Shown here piece by piece: positions 26,293-38,706 of a stretch of DNA of 64,000 nucleotides. The stretch is from assembly GCA_019454045.1 (NCBI GenBank), contig SKCR01021094.1, forward strand, positions 1 to 64,000, in the 5' to 3' direction. The stretch comes from Zanthoxylum bungeanum (taxonomy: Eukaryota > Streptophyta > Magnoliopsida > Sapindales > Rutaceae). The notes under the pieces were generated by a model. It worked only from the letters and a program-made list of their open reading frames with translations. It was not told where the DNA came from and searched no databases. How positions within the stretch are numbered: the stretch's first letter is position 1; every line of letters begins with the position of its first letter. Made by a program: the position numbers and the translations under genes.

Positions 26293-27584
26293 TGTTGGAG
26301 CGGATGTGGAAGCCATAGGGTTGAATTGGTGCTCTAGGCAGTGAAAGTGGGTCTAACCCAATGATATATAGCATGTGTGTATTTTAAAATATTTTTACGT
26401 AAAGCTATATTCTGTTTCGAGTCTGTAGGAAAAAATGGGGACCTAAACAGAGTTCGAAAACTCCGAAATGGAGAAAATGAAGTTTCAGTATTCTTCAGCT
26501 CTGTAAGTCGTGACACGAAAGCTTGGGCGTCGAGACGCTCTAAAGTACGAGAGCAGCTAAGAGAGCTGAACATTTCAATGTCGTGACGTGGAATGGTGAG
26601 CGTTCTGATGACCCTAGGTCTGATGCTTGGTGTCGCGATGCTGAGGGGTCAAAATCTGATGCTGCCTTAAGCAGTGAGATATTTCTAACTCAAACCAATA
26701 CTAAACGCTTCCAATTTTCTCATAATACTTCAAATACACCTAAAATCCAATTTTAGCTTCATAACCACCATCAACACATGTTATACAACTTACATACATG
26801 TATTCTAAAAAAAAATATATGCATTTGTTTGAATATAAACACAAACCAATTTAGAATCCCACTATGAATTGTCTCATGAATAATTCTAGTTCACCATAAA
26901 GTGGTCAAGTGATTCTAGAATGGTAGCCATAGCTCTAAGCTTTAATTTAGAGTTCCAAACTCTAATTAATTGTTCCATGTCTAACATGAACATCTTTGAC
27001 CCAATTATAAGCATATTGTGTTTATACTTCCAAAGTATCCTAACACAATTCATTAGGATTATTTCAAGTTTAAGTTATGTAATCATGCATCCAATACATA
27101 ATTCATTACTGTATTTCTCACTAATGAAAACTCGCTAATGAAGAACATGCTTAGGATAAGATCAAATATTACCTAGTAAGCTTGATATGAAGATCCAATC
27201 TCATTCTCATTTTTGAAATTGTTGGAGAACTTCGAAGGTTTAGCAAGCTTCATTCCAAGATCCAATCTTGATTCCAATGCAAGCAAGCTTCACTCCAAGG
27301 TCCAATCTTGATTTCTCCTAGATGAAATGGTTCTACAGATCATCCAAAACATCTCTAAACGCCTCTATAACTTAGGCTAATTTCTTCAAAAACTACTTGT
27401 ATTTAGCTTAGCATTCTCAAGCTCATTTTGCTTTACTTAAGCTTAATTAAAACATTTCAAAGCTTGATATTTATAGAAAAACTTAGGTAATTTTTAATTA
27501 ATAAAAGTTTTAATCAACTTTTATGTGGGCTTAATCTAATTTCCCAAATATGTATCATTAGATGTGACTAATCACCTTTGTCTA

Positions 27585-27762
27585 AGTCCCCAATGGGTGT
27601 GGCTTGGTGGTGTAGGGTCAAGGATCTCACCTTGAGGTTATGGGTTCGAATCCATGGGGTGCACTTCTTGAAAGAGCCTGGGACAGCCGGTGATTTTACC
27701 TGCGCCGCGGCCCAGAATGGGTGGTTTAATGGCGGGGTTTCCATCGTTTCCAAAAAAAAAAA
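27585..27762 (+). mobile_element. tRNA-derived SINE, copy 2 (best preserved)
   Basis: This is a 178-bp unit with a tRNA-like head. A box A-type segment GTGGCTTGGTGGTGTAGGGT lies near 27599 and the box B core GGGTTCGAATCC near 27643. A body with TGCGCCGCGGCCC and GTTTCCATCGTTTC follows, then a poly-A tail. It is flanked by a 16-bp target duplication, TAATCACCTTTGTCTA (27569-27584) and TAATCACATTTGTCTA (27763-27778), with one mismatch. The empty site is seen in the sister LTR near 37460. A short open frame across it is not a gene. Confidence 0.93.
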
Positions 27763-28727
27763 TAATCACATTTGTCTACCACTTTAATTTGATCCAATTA
27801 AATCAAGACAAAGATTAGGAATTACAAGTATGTAATTACCATAATATCCTCAAATGGTAGAGATAATTATGAAATTATAAAAAAATGTCTTATGTAAATT
27901 TTGAATTAATAGTTAATAATTATAATATCAGATATTATATTTTATCAAAATTAATTGACTACCCAAGTATTCAATGAGTACACTTCATATTTGGACTCTC
28001 TAAGTTCAGACATGTTCGTCATATAAACCTAGCTAATATGTACGAAATCCGGCCACCTTCGAATTCGCGAAGAACACGACTGACCTTTCTGAACTATACA
28101 AGTCGAGGTCATCACATATGTTTAACAATCCATCTGTCGTAGGCTATCCGAGTTGTGTTTAGGAAACATAGAATACACCGTCAAGTTTTCGAGGTTCACA
28201 TCTCATGCCGACATGTCCACAATTCTTTATAACTGATGCGATCCACCCTAGGTGATCGGCTTTGGCCAAAGTTTTAAGAATCTTTACTTACTCACATATA
28301 TACCTAAACCCCTTATGGTACAGATACGGGCCGACGGATCCTTTCTTGATTCACACTTGATTAACGAGTGCATCGGTCCAAACCCAACGAACTTCTAGAG
28401 GCCAGACCATGAAATGTTTCTGATATACATGGCATCAAAGTGTGGAGGATCTCACACAAAACCAATGCTATCATATAGTCAAATGATCAAATATGCTACT
28501 TGACTCATGAGATTACTATTGACGATGGTGTGTACTTCCAACTATTAGGAATCACCTGTGAGTCATTCTATATTCGGTCCAAACAATACCCACATATCTA
28601 TACGAGTTTCAAAGCTTATGGTACATCGAGTTAAACCATTGGAACTCCAATTCCAATATACGATATGTGCTAGTCTTCTATGTTATAGGAATTCGACCGT
28701 ATTCCAAAACAACAACTAGGAATACAC

Positions 28728-28747
28728 ACACACACACACACACACAT
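28728..28747. repeat. (AC)n microsatellite
   Basis: A run of about ten AC units lies inside the B element's 3' LTR. The same LTR position in the sister LTR carries the long AT run at 38543-38590, so this is a hypervariable point of the LTR. Confidence 0.9.
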
Positions 28748-30792
28748 ACTTTAAGAATAATTTATAATAGTTATACTTTTCCTAATGTCGGATCACCTAG
28801 TGTCTAGTATTACTACATAACTATTCTAAGGTTAATGTCATTCTTAGCATATTTTTACATCTGTCTAATATGCATAATGACAATATCATTAATAATGTTT
28901 GAAATGAAAATTTAGTTATTTTATTAGTAAATATTAAAATATAATGTACTATACATTATCCGGATTGGCACTCCAAGTGCCATCTCCAACAAACTCTTGC
29001 TTGCTTAATGTCAATCTGGATGGTACCTAAGTACCATCTCCTCATAATGTTTATCGAATAAATTATGAGGTAAGACCTTAGTAAATGGGTCTGTTATATT
29101 GTCTAGTCCTTGAACCTTCAAGACCATTATGCCTTTTCGTTCAATAATCTCTCTAATCACGTGATTTTTTGTATCCAAATGTTTAGACTTAGAATGCGAA
29201 TTTGGCTCATTAGCATGCGCGATGGCTCCATTATTATCACAGTATAATGAGATTGAATCCTCAATACTAGGCATAATGCCAAGTTCTGTGATAACATTTA
29301 TAATTAATACATTTTCTTTACCAGCTTCTAAAGCCGCAATAAATTCCGTCTCAGTGGTGGAATAAACTGTTGAACCTTGTTATAAACATTGCCAACTAAC
29401 TACATCATTATTAATGGTAAATATATATTTGTATGTAGGCTATCTATCATATAGTCCTTGGAAGTTAGTGTTTATATAACCCTTAAATTATAGCGCATCT
29501 TCTCCATATATAAGAAACTTATCCTTAGTACCCTTAAGATATTTTATGATATATTTCATTGATGTCCAATGATCATTACCTAGATCAGATTGATATCGGC
29601 TAGTCACACTGACGCCGAAACTGATGTCAGGTCTCGTATATAACATAACATGCATAATGTTTCTATGGCAAGTTAGAAGTTCTAACTCTCTCTTACTCAA
29701 TCTGATGTGCCATTTTCTTTGAAAGATGTATGTTGTGTCAGAAAAGTACATTTACTGCCTTGCAGTTAGTAAAACTATACATTTCTAACATTTTATCTAT
29801 GTACGTGGATTGCGAAAACTCTATAAGCTTCCTAACTCTATCCCGGAAGAGCCTTATACTTAGTATATAGGAAGCTTCACACATCTCTTACATGGAAAAG
29901 CTCTTGCAAAAGTATATTTTCACACTTTGCATCAATCATATATCATTTCCAATGATAAAGATGTGGTCTACATACAAAACTAGGAAAATTGTCATGCTCC
30001 CACTAACATTCTTATAAACACAAGGTTCTTCCTCGTTCTTGATGAATCTAGGTAAACTAATCAGACTTCTAAAGCTTACAAACCTAGTTTGAAGTATTAA
30101 TGGATACAAAATATTTTGGTTGTTCCATATAGATATCTTCATAGAGGAATCCATTTAGGAAAGTTATTTTCACATATATATGTCATATCTCATAGTTATG
30201 ATATGCAATAAATGTTAAAAGAATCCTAATGGATTTTAGCATGGCTACTGGTAAAAAAATTCCTCATAGTCAATCTTAGGACATTGAGTGTAACCTTTAG
30301 CTACCAGTCGGGCCTTAAAGGTTTCCACCTTTCCATCGGTCTTTCACTTCCTATTATAAACCCCCGTCAAGAAGTTCAACTAAGTCCCAAACTTTGATTG
30401 TCATGCATAGAATCCATCTCGGATTTCATGGCTTCCTACCATTTTTCTGAATTGATATCCAATATTGCCTGTTTATACGTAGTCGGATATGTTTCCTCAA
30501 ATATGAGAATATCAAGGCTTACATAAGATTTTAAAAATAATCTTTTAGGATACCTTGATATTTTATTCGACTTACGTAGAACCTGTGTTATATATCCTTC
30601 ACCTAGTTGGATGTGTAGTTCCATCTCAAGTTTCTAATTGTTGGAATCAAACTCATCAAGTTCAATCTTTCTACAATTCTCACTTTCTCTCAAAAATTCC
30701 TTTCAAGAAAAGTGGCAAAGTGAACAACATATACATTTCGTTGCTAAGAATAATATAATTAATATCCCAAAGATTTTTTAGGATATCTAATG

Positions 30793-33556
30793 TGTTGGGG
30801 TTTCGGGCAAAGGACGCGGTGGAAGTGTGGTTCGGGCGAAATCGTAATTTAAAAACTTTTTAAATTACCGAACAAAATATTTAATATCTAATATGAATAA
30901 TTTATTCATATTTCACATAAACACATTTATTCGATATCAAATAACGACATAAATAAGGTAGAAACTTCACGAAACTTTTAAGAAAAATATTTTTCCGTAA
31001 AATGATGCAAAACATGTTTTTGACCGAACCGACCACCCAACACTTATGGGGACTGCCTAGGTCAGCCCCAATAGTGTGCGGGCAGTTCATGGGCTGCCCG
31101 AACAGTGACTAAATCACTGTTTGGGCAGCCATCACCCGGTTGGCTCAAAAGTCACCCGGTAACGCCGTTTTTTGCTGTTTTCGCTTATTTCAACTCCGAA
31201 ATAATTTTCGGCAATTGTTCCAACTCCCAAAACACATCAAATACATTCATAAGACATATTTTTCATCACCAAATTTCCAGATTTTCTAGAACTGATGGGG
31301 ACTGCCCAGGTCAGCCCCAATAGTGTTAGGGCAGTTCATGGGCTGCCCAAACAGTGAGCAATTCACTATTTGGGCAACTGTCACCTGGTTGGCTCAAAAG
31401 TCACCCGATAACGCCGTTTTTCACCGTTTTCTCTTATTTCAACTCCGAAATAATTTTCGGCAATTGTTCCAACTCCCAAAACATATCCAATACATTCATA
31501 AGACATATTTTTCATCACCAAATTTCCATATTTTCCAAAACTGATTCTGAAACAAAAAATGCCAATTTTCATGTTTTAAATCTAATTTTTCAAGATTAAT
31601 CCAATTAATCAAAACACCAATCAAAGTCACCACACATGAACCACCCAAGAACAATTATAGGCATTACAAGAGTGGTCATAACACTCTAGAATGGCAACAT
31701 ATCATCAAATGATCAATTTGAACCAATATTACAATAATATTGTCCAAAACAACTTTACACATACACTTCACTTCCAAATCCATCCACCAAAACTAAAAGC
31801 CCCAATTTCAACAAACAAAAGGAACCCTAGAACTATTCTAACAATTCAAGAAAACAAGAAACTAATTTCGAAGCTTAGGGTTGTAGAATATTACCTTTAA
31901 TCTCTTGATTTCCTAAGCCTTTTCTTGAATTTTCCTTCATTTTCTTAATGATTTGATCAAACAAATCTTAAGGCTTTTCTTTCTTAAAGTTTCGGCCATG
32001 GTGGAGTTCTAAGTGAAAAAGAAATTTTTTTATTTTTTTAAATACAAGTGACCGACTCTTGAAGGGCAAAATGGTCAATTTTTTTATTTTTAATTTCATT
32101 GAATTCAAATAAAGATAAGATAAGATTTAGTTTGACAAATCAAATTTGCACACTTAAGCTTAATAAAATCATGTCATGTGGATCAATAATAATTAAACAT
32201 ATTTAATAACATTTATGAAATATGGATATTATTTAACTATTCAAATATTTAACAATTAAATATCTAAATAATTAATTAATATAATTATTATTATATATGT
32301 AGTTTATTTACATTAAACAACAAATACATATATTTATGGCATATGTCAAAATCACATTTGACGATTAATTAATGTGTATCTAATCAAATTATGTATCAAA
32401 TACAAATACACAATAATTATTAAATGACCAAAATCTCCTAATGCATGTGTTATCGTTTAACCAATTAAACGATTTGAATTAACTCAATTAATCTGATGAA
32501 GTATTATGAATAATCTATATTATTCATAATGTGTTGCCCAAGTGCTCAACGAGTACACTTCATACTGTGAGACTCTCTAAGTTTAGGTTTATCCATCACG
32601 AAATCCAATTTCGTGTCCATAATTCACCCACTCATGAATTATGACGACCACATATAATCTCGCTAAACTATGAAAGTCGAGGTCATTGCATACGTATAAT
32701 CCCCCCGTCACAGGCTATCCATATTATACCTGAGATAGATAAAAATGTCAAATTCTTTCTGTATAATATAGTCGACTTTCAATTTACGATCTCTAAATTA
32801 CACTCGGAACTGAATTCCGAAATTATACCACGGCCATGGATTTACTACCTATGCCCTGTACACAGGACTAACATATCATCTCTTGATACGCACTGGATAT
32901 CAAGAGCAACAGTCCACAGCCAACGAACAGACGGAGGTCTGATCTAAATATATCGGTGACATGATTACCATCAAAGTGTGGATGATAACTCATATATCCC
33001 ACTGTGGTATCTCAAGTCGAAGGACCACTATACTCGCTCAACTCGAGAAGATTCATGTTGACGTTGGTGTACCATCTATTAGGAAATCTCCAGTGAGTCG
33101 TTCAATGTTTATCAAATAAACACCTACATATCTATACGAGTCTCCCGAGACTCATGGTTCATTGGGATAAACCATCAGATCACGTCACGATATACGACAT
33201 GTACTGGTCTCATCGGATTTTACTAACCGACCCGTGTTAGTAAATCTTGACCAGGAAATTTATTTAAGGATATACATCTTATAGTGTATTTCCCAATGTC
33301 AATTACAAACAACGTTGTAACTGCGCACTACATTGTAAATCCTAGGGTCTTTGTCTAATATACACGTATCACTAAACCGGATTTAGTTTCAATCTAATCG
33401 TAATGGAATATCCAATCATTATTAGATTAAATATGTGTATAAAAGACAAGAGGTGCTACTATTAAATAAGTAATATTACGGAAAACGGAATTGTTCGTAT
33501 TTATGAATCGGACATAAATACGATCCGGATTGGCACTTCGAGCACCAACCCTAACA
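30793..33556 (-). mobile_element. Solo LTR (copia family F, copy 2) inside element B
   Basis: The LTR starts TGTTGGGG, ends CCCTAACA, and is flanked by a perfect 5-bp target duplication, TAATG (30788-30792 and 33557-33561). It is homologous to 2414-4933 but about 245 bp longer, because of an internal tandem duplication (31047-31295 and 31296-31544). There is no coding sequence; open frames inside it are shadows of the duplicated unit. Confidence 0.95.
31047..31544. repeat. Two-copy 249-bp tandem duplication within the solo LTR
   Basis: The unit starts TGGGGACTGCC and contains GTCAGCCCCAATAGTGT, CAGTTCATGGGCTGCCC and AACTCCGAAATAATTTTCGG. It repeats with a period of 249 bp. The sister solo LTR (2414-4933) has only one copy. 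The two units remain close to identical, so the duplication is recent compared with the split between the two LTRs. Confidence 0.9.
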
Positions 33557-36197
33557 TAATGAACATATATTTATACCTCTTGGGTGCTAGTTTATCCCGC
33601 TGCGCAACTCTAACTTATACATGACAACCCCAAATCTTTAAATATCTAAGTCTTGGTTTTCTACAGAGCCTTATCTAATACGTGGTTGTAGAAATAGCTT
33701 TCGATGGAACTCTATTAAGTATGTGGGCAGTTGTTAAGTAAAGCATGACCTTAAAGGTAATATGAAAGATCTGTATAGCTCACATAGATCGAACCATATC
33801 CAATAAAGTATGACTTCTCCACTCGTGTTACGGAGTTCCTGTTGGGCTATGTCAGGCGAGAATTCAATTATCCTTTAAATCATTTATGAATTCATTGCTC
33901 ATATATTCACTACCTTGATCTAATCAAAGACACTTGATGAATTTACTGGTTTGTTTTACTACTTCGTTTCAGAATATTTTGAACTTGTCAAATATTTCCG
34001 ATTTATAGACATATTCATATCATAACTTATCATCCGTGAAAGTCACCAAGTATGTACAAACGTCATGGGCGGCATAATTTAATAGACCACATACATCAGT
34101 GTGTATTAGTTCCAATAAATCTCCAGCACGGTGTCAAATACAAGAAATGAGGCATTTGTCATTTTTCCTATGAGACTTGACTAATAAATCAGATAATGAT
34201 CTAAGGTAAGATTTTCAATCAAAACATCCTTAACCAATTTTGATAGATGTCTAACACCTATATGGCCCAATCTCATATGCCATGATTCAATATTATTTAA
34301 TTCAGATCTTTTACTTGTATTTTCCACTATATTTAAGACATTCTATATGTTTCCAAAACATAGTGACCGTTAGATAAAGAACATTGTCTTTATCATATAA
34401 ATATAAAACACCATCTTTAATGCTTATTTTATATCATTCTTTATCTAATATTGGTAAAGATATTATCTATCTGATAAGAGAGGGCATACAAAAATAGTCA
34501 TATAAATCTTATTTACATTTATTATGGAGATCTAGAACAACTGTTCATATGGCTTTGACATCCAATATCTCGCCATCGCAAACTCTAAACTGAATCTTTC
34601 CTATGTTTAGCCTTCTTTTAACTCTTATGGAGTTGCAAATATGAGTAGGACTACCAGTGTCTAACACCCAATCACTATTTGCATATAAGACTAATGAGAT
34701 GTCAATAATAGGAAAAATACAAAGCGTACATGAGGTTACTGCTTTTCCTTTCATCTATGGACAATCTTTCTTCTAGTGCCCAGAATTTATGTAGTGTAGA
34801 CATGAACATGTGCTACAAGCGATCTTGCAGTTTGTTTCTTGGAATCTTTCTTCTTATATCCCATTGTAATTTTCTTAGACTTCATAGAAATCTTTGAAGA
34901 GCTTGCTCCACCATGGAGGTACAAAGTGAGATTCCTTTTTTTCAATTTATGTTCTGCCAGCGTAACATATTATGAAGCTCTTTATATGTGGCTTGCATCG
35001 AATGCAACACAAAGCTAGCATATGTATCAGGTAAAGAAGATAAAATAAGATATTGGCCTAGCCAATCATCTATTAAAATGTCCCATCATTCCAAACATCG
35101 GATTTGATCAATCATGTTCTAAACATGAATGCTAACCACTCATTTATCCTTGAGCGTAGCATGAAATAATTCTTTATACCTCCTATATTTCTCAATTTCT
35201 TGATTTGTTTCGAACAACTCTTTGAGTGCTCTCATAATCCTCCAAGTATTTAGTACATCTATATACTGTCTAAGAAAATTAGAAATAATTTCGAAAGATA
35301 TTGGATTGAGCGTAACATACCCCAAACGTTATGATTCTAAGTTAAGGCGGATGTTCATCTCATGCTATAAATAGTTCAATACTCCTTTATCCAAAAGTCG
35401 TGCTAATGGTTTTGCGGCAACCATCTTCTACAAGATAATATTTAACCACTAGCAGTATATTGTTCATTTCAATATGAAAAACACTAATTGATTATGGAAT
35501 TTTAAATCTATTAGTGCCCTCCCACTACTTTACGTAATTCTGTAATCTGCCTTAATAGAAAATAGAAATTTGACTATCAAAATTTCATATTGGGAAGTGG
35601 ATCCCATGACATTTACTCCAGCCTCACATTAATGACTATCTCGGCCTTTATAACTCATCAGGTAGACCTCCAAGGTCAATCACTTCATGTGACTCATAGT
35701 TTGGTCCTGAACCATTTCTTATCCTCACACTAAATACGATCTCGGATTACGACGTATTCCAGGTGTATACTTGTCAAAGTGCACTAATGAGCTTCGTATG
35801 TACATCCTCACAATAATGAAGGTATTGGGTGACTTCGTTAATTCATCATGGTACATCTAATATTTTACTAGAGCAACCTAAGTTCTGAGCATTTATACCT
35901 TCACACTAAGGACGATCTTGATATAAGTAGTAAGAACTTATTCATCTCCGTATTGACAAGACAGACCATCCAATAATACTCTAACATTAATAATACTATT
36001 ACTTAAAATAAAGTAATCACTTAATCATGGTAGATTATGACAATCAAGTCATTAATATCCTTGGGTTAAAATTAAAATTTTAAATTTAAAACACGCAATG
36101 CATATCCAATATGACTTATGCATAATTAAATTAAAATACAGAGGCATAGATTTAAATATATGTCAAACATACAACATGTGTTGTATGGTTAAGTCTT

Positions 36198-36210
36198 GCT
36201 CTGATACCAA
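36198..36210 (-). other. Primer-binding site of element B (initiator tRNA-Met type)
   Basis: The minus strand reads TTGGTATCAGAGC, which contains TGGTATCAGAGC, the standard plant copia primer site complementary to the 3' end of initiator tRNA-Met. It sits two bases inside the 5' LTR and fixes the element's orientation as minus. Confidence 0.92.
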
Positions 36211-36212
36211 TT

Positions 36213-38540
36213 TTTTGGAGCAGATGTGGAACCCCTAAGGGTTAGATCGGTGCTCCGCACATGGGAAGTAGGTCTAACCCATAGATATCTAGTATGGGTG
36301 TATTTTAAATATTTTTTTTTTTATGTAAAATTACATTCCATTTCGAGTACGTAGAAAATAAAGGGGACCAAAACGGAGTCCGAAAACTCCGGCACAGAGA
36401 AAATATAGTTTCAGTATTGTTCAGCTCTACGCGTCGCGACACTAAAGCTTTGACATCAAGACGCTCCAAAGTGCGAGAGCAACTGCGAAAGCTGAACGTT
36501 TCGGCATCGCGAAGCGGAAGGGTGAGCGTCGCGATGCGTCTAGGTCTGATGTTCGGTGTCCGATGCGGAGGGGTTAGAGTCGCGATGCTGCCCTAGGTAG
36601 TGAGCAATTTCTAACTTCAAACCAGTACTAAACACTTCCAATTTTCTCATAATACTTCAAACACACCTAAAATCCAATTTTATCTTTATAACCACCATCA
36701 ACATATGTTATACAACTAATATACATGTATTGTTAAAAAATAAATATATTTGTTTGAATCTAAACACAAACCAATTTAGAATACCACTATGAAATGTCTA
36801 ATGAATAATTCTAGTTCACCCCACAGTGGTCAAGTGATTCTAGAATGATAGGCATAGCTTTAAGTTTTAATCTAGAGTTCTAAAATCTAATTAATTGTTC
36901 TATGTCCAACATGAACATCTTGATCCAATTATAAACATATTGTGTTTATACTTCCAAAGTATCTTAACATAATTCATTAACCTTATTTCAAATTAAAGCT
37001 ATGTAATCATGCATCCAATACATAATTCATTACTAATGATGAACATAACTTAAGAGAAGATCAAACATTACCTAGTAAGCTTGATACAAATATCCAATCT
37101 CCTTCTCATTGTTGAAATTGTTGGAGAAATTCTAAGGTTTAGCAAGTTTCATTCCAAGATCCAATCTTGATTCCAGTACAAGCAAGCTTCACTCCAAGAT
37201 CCAATATTGATTTCTCCTAGATGAAATGTTTCTACAGATCATCCAAAGCATCTTTGAACACCTCTATAACTTAGGCCAATTTCTTCAAAAATTACTTGTA
37301 TTTAGCTGAGCATTCTCAAGCTCATTTTGCTTTACTTAAGCTTAAAACATTCCTAAAGCTTGATATTTATAGAAAAACTTAGGTAATTTTTAATTAATAA
37401 AAGTTTTAATAAACTTTTATGTGGGCTTAATCTAATTTTTCCAAATATGTATCATTAGGTGTGACTAATCGCCTTTGTCTACCGCTTTGATTTAATCCAA
37501 TTAAATCAAGACAAAGATTATGAAATACATTAGTTGAATGTTTGTCACTTTAATTTAATCCAAATAAATCAAGCCAAAACACATATAATTACATACTTGC
37601 AATTACTATAATATCATCAAATGGTAGAGATAATTATGAAATTACGACAATACCCTTATGTAAATATTGAATTAATCCAGTTAGGTCAAAGTAAATAATC
37701 AATGTTATCAAATAACATTTGATTATCTTAGTTGATAATTATAATATCGAATATTATCTTTTATCAAAATTAATTGGCTACCCAAGTGCTCAACGAGTAC
37801 AATTCATATTGGGACTCTCTAAGTTCAGATACGTTCGTCATATAAGCTTAGCTAATATGTACACAATTCGGCCACCTCGAAATTCGCGAAGAACATGAAT
37901 GACCTTTCTGAACTATACAAGTCAATGTCGTCACATATGTTTAACAATCCAACCATCGTAGGCTATCCAAGTTGTGCTTAGGAAAAATAGAATACATCGT
38001 CAAGTTTCCGAGATGCACATCTCATGTCGACATGTCCACGATTCTTTATAACTGATGCGATCCACCCTAGGTGATCAGCTTTGGCCAAAGTTTTAAGAAT
38101 CGTGACTTACTCACATGAATACATAAACCCTTTATGATACACATACGGGTCGACAGATCCTATCTTGATTCGCACTTGATTAACGAGTGCATCGGTCCAC
38201 ACCTAATGAACATCTAGAGGTCGGACCATCAAAGGTTTCTGACATAGATGGAATCAAAGTGTGGAGGATCTCACACAAAACCAATGCTATCATATAGTTA
38301 AAGGATCACATATGCTACTCGACTCGAGGAGATTTCTATTGACGGTGGTGTGTACTTCCAACTATTAGGAATCACCTGTGAGTCATTTAGTATTCAGTCC
38401 AACCAATACTCACACGTCTATACGAGCTTCCAAAGCTCATGGTACATTGGGTTAAACCATTGGAACTCCAATTCCAATATACGACATGTGCTAGTCTTTA
38501 AGTTATAGGAATTCGACCGTATTCCAAAACCAACGACTAG

Positions 38541-38597
<57 letters not shown>

Positions 38598-38706
38598 CAC
38601 GCATACTATAAGAATAGTTTATAATAGTAATATTTATCTCAATGTCGGACCACCTAGTATCCAGTAGTACTACATGACTATTCTAAGGTCATTCTTAGCA
38701 TGTTTA
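36213..38706 (-). mobile_element. 5' LTR of copia element B, main part
   Basis: This is homologous to 26293-28991 without the SINE. The end next to the primer site reads TTTTGG instead of TGTTGG, so the terminal CA on the minus strand is mutated. It is cut at 38706 by insertion of element A and continues at 48224-48363. It contains a long AT microsatellite at 38543-38590. Confidence 0.9.
38543..38590. repeat. (AT)n microsatellite
   Basis: About 24 AT units are followed by GTACACACAC inside the 5' LTR of element B. Confidence 0.95.

Larger units (their letters stand above)
26293..28991 (-). mobile_element. 3' LTR of copia element B
   Basis: The LTR runs from TGTTGGAGCGGATGTGG to GCCATCTCCAACA. 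It matches 36213-38706 on the same strand and the reverse complement of 1044-6094. It carries a SINE insertion (27585-27762) and an AC microsatellite (28728-28746). The flank GAAAC at 26288-26292 pairs with GAAAT at 48364-48368 as a 5-bp target duplication with one change. Confidence 0.9.
29000..35440 (-). pseudogene. Copia Gag-Pol polyprotein of element B, heavily decayed and split
   Basis: On the minus strand, from right to left, there is a Gag remnant (35140-35325, ELFETNQEIEKYRRYKELFH) and a protease-like segment (34545-34754) with an intact D-T-G in WVLDTGSPTHICNS. Scattered integrase remnants (33560-34330) follow, then the nested solo LTR (30793-33556). Next is a spacer plus start of reverse transcriptase (30436-30624). 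The reverse transcriptase core (29936-30154) has YVDD changed to YVDH, which removes a catalytic aspartate. RNase H pieces lie at 29488-29751 (SVTSRYQSDLGNDHW, IIKYLKGTKDK) and 29011-29274 (LYCDNNGAIAHANE). The final Trp codon is a stop. Many further stops and frame breaks are present. It is inactive. Confidence 0.87.

Noticed and set aside
27578..27787. Open frame over the SINE, and a tRNA gene call
   Set aside because: The box A/B motifs belong to a SINE with poly-A tail and target duplication; there is no full tRNA cloverleaf or CCA-adjacent acceptor stem.
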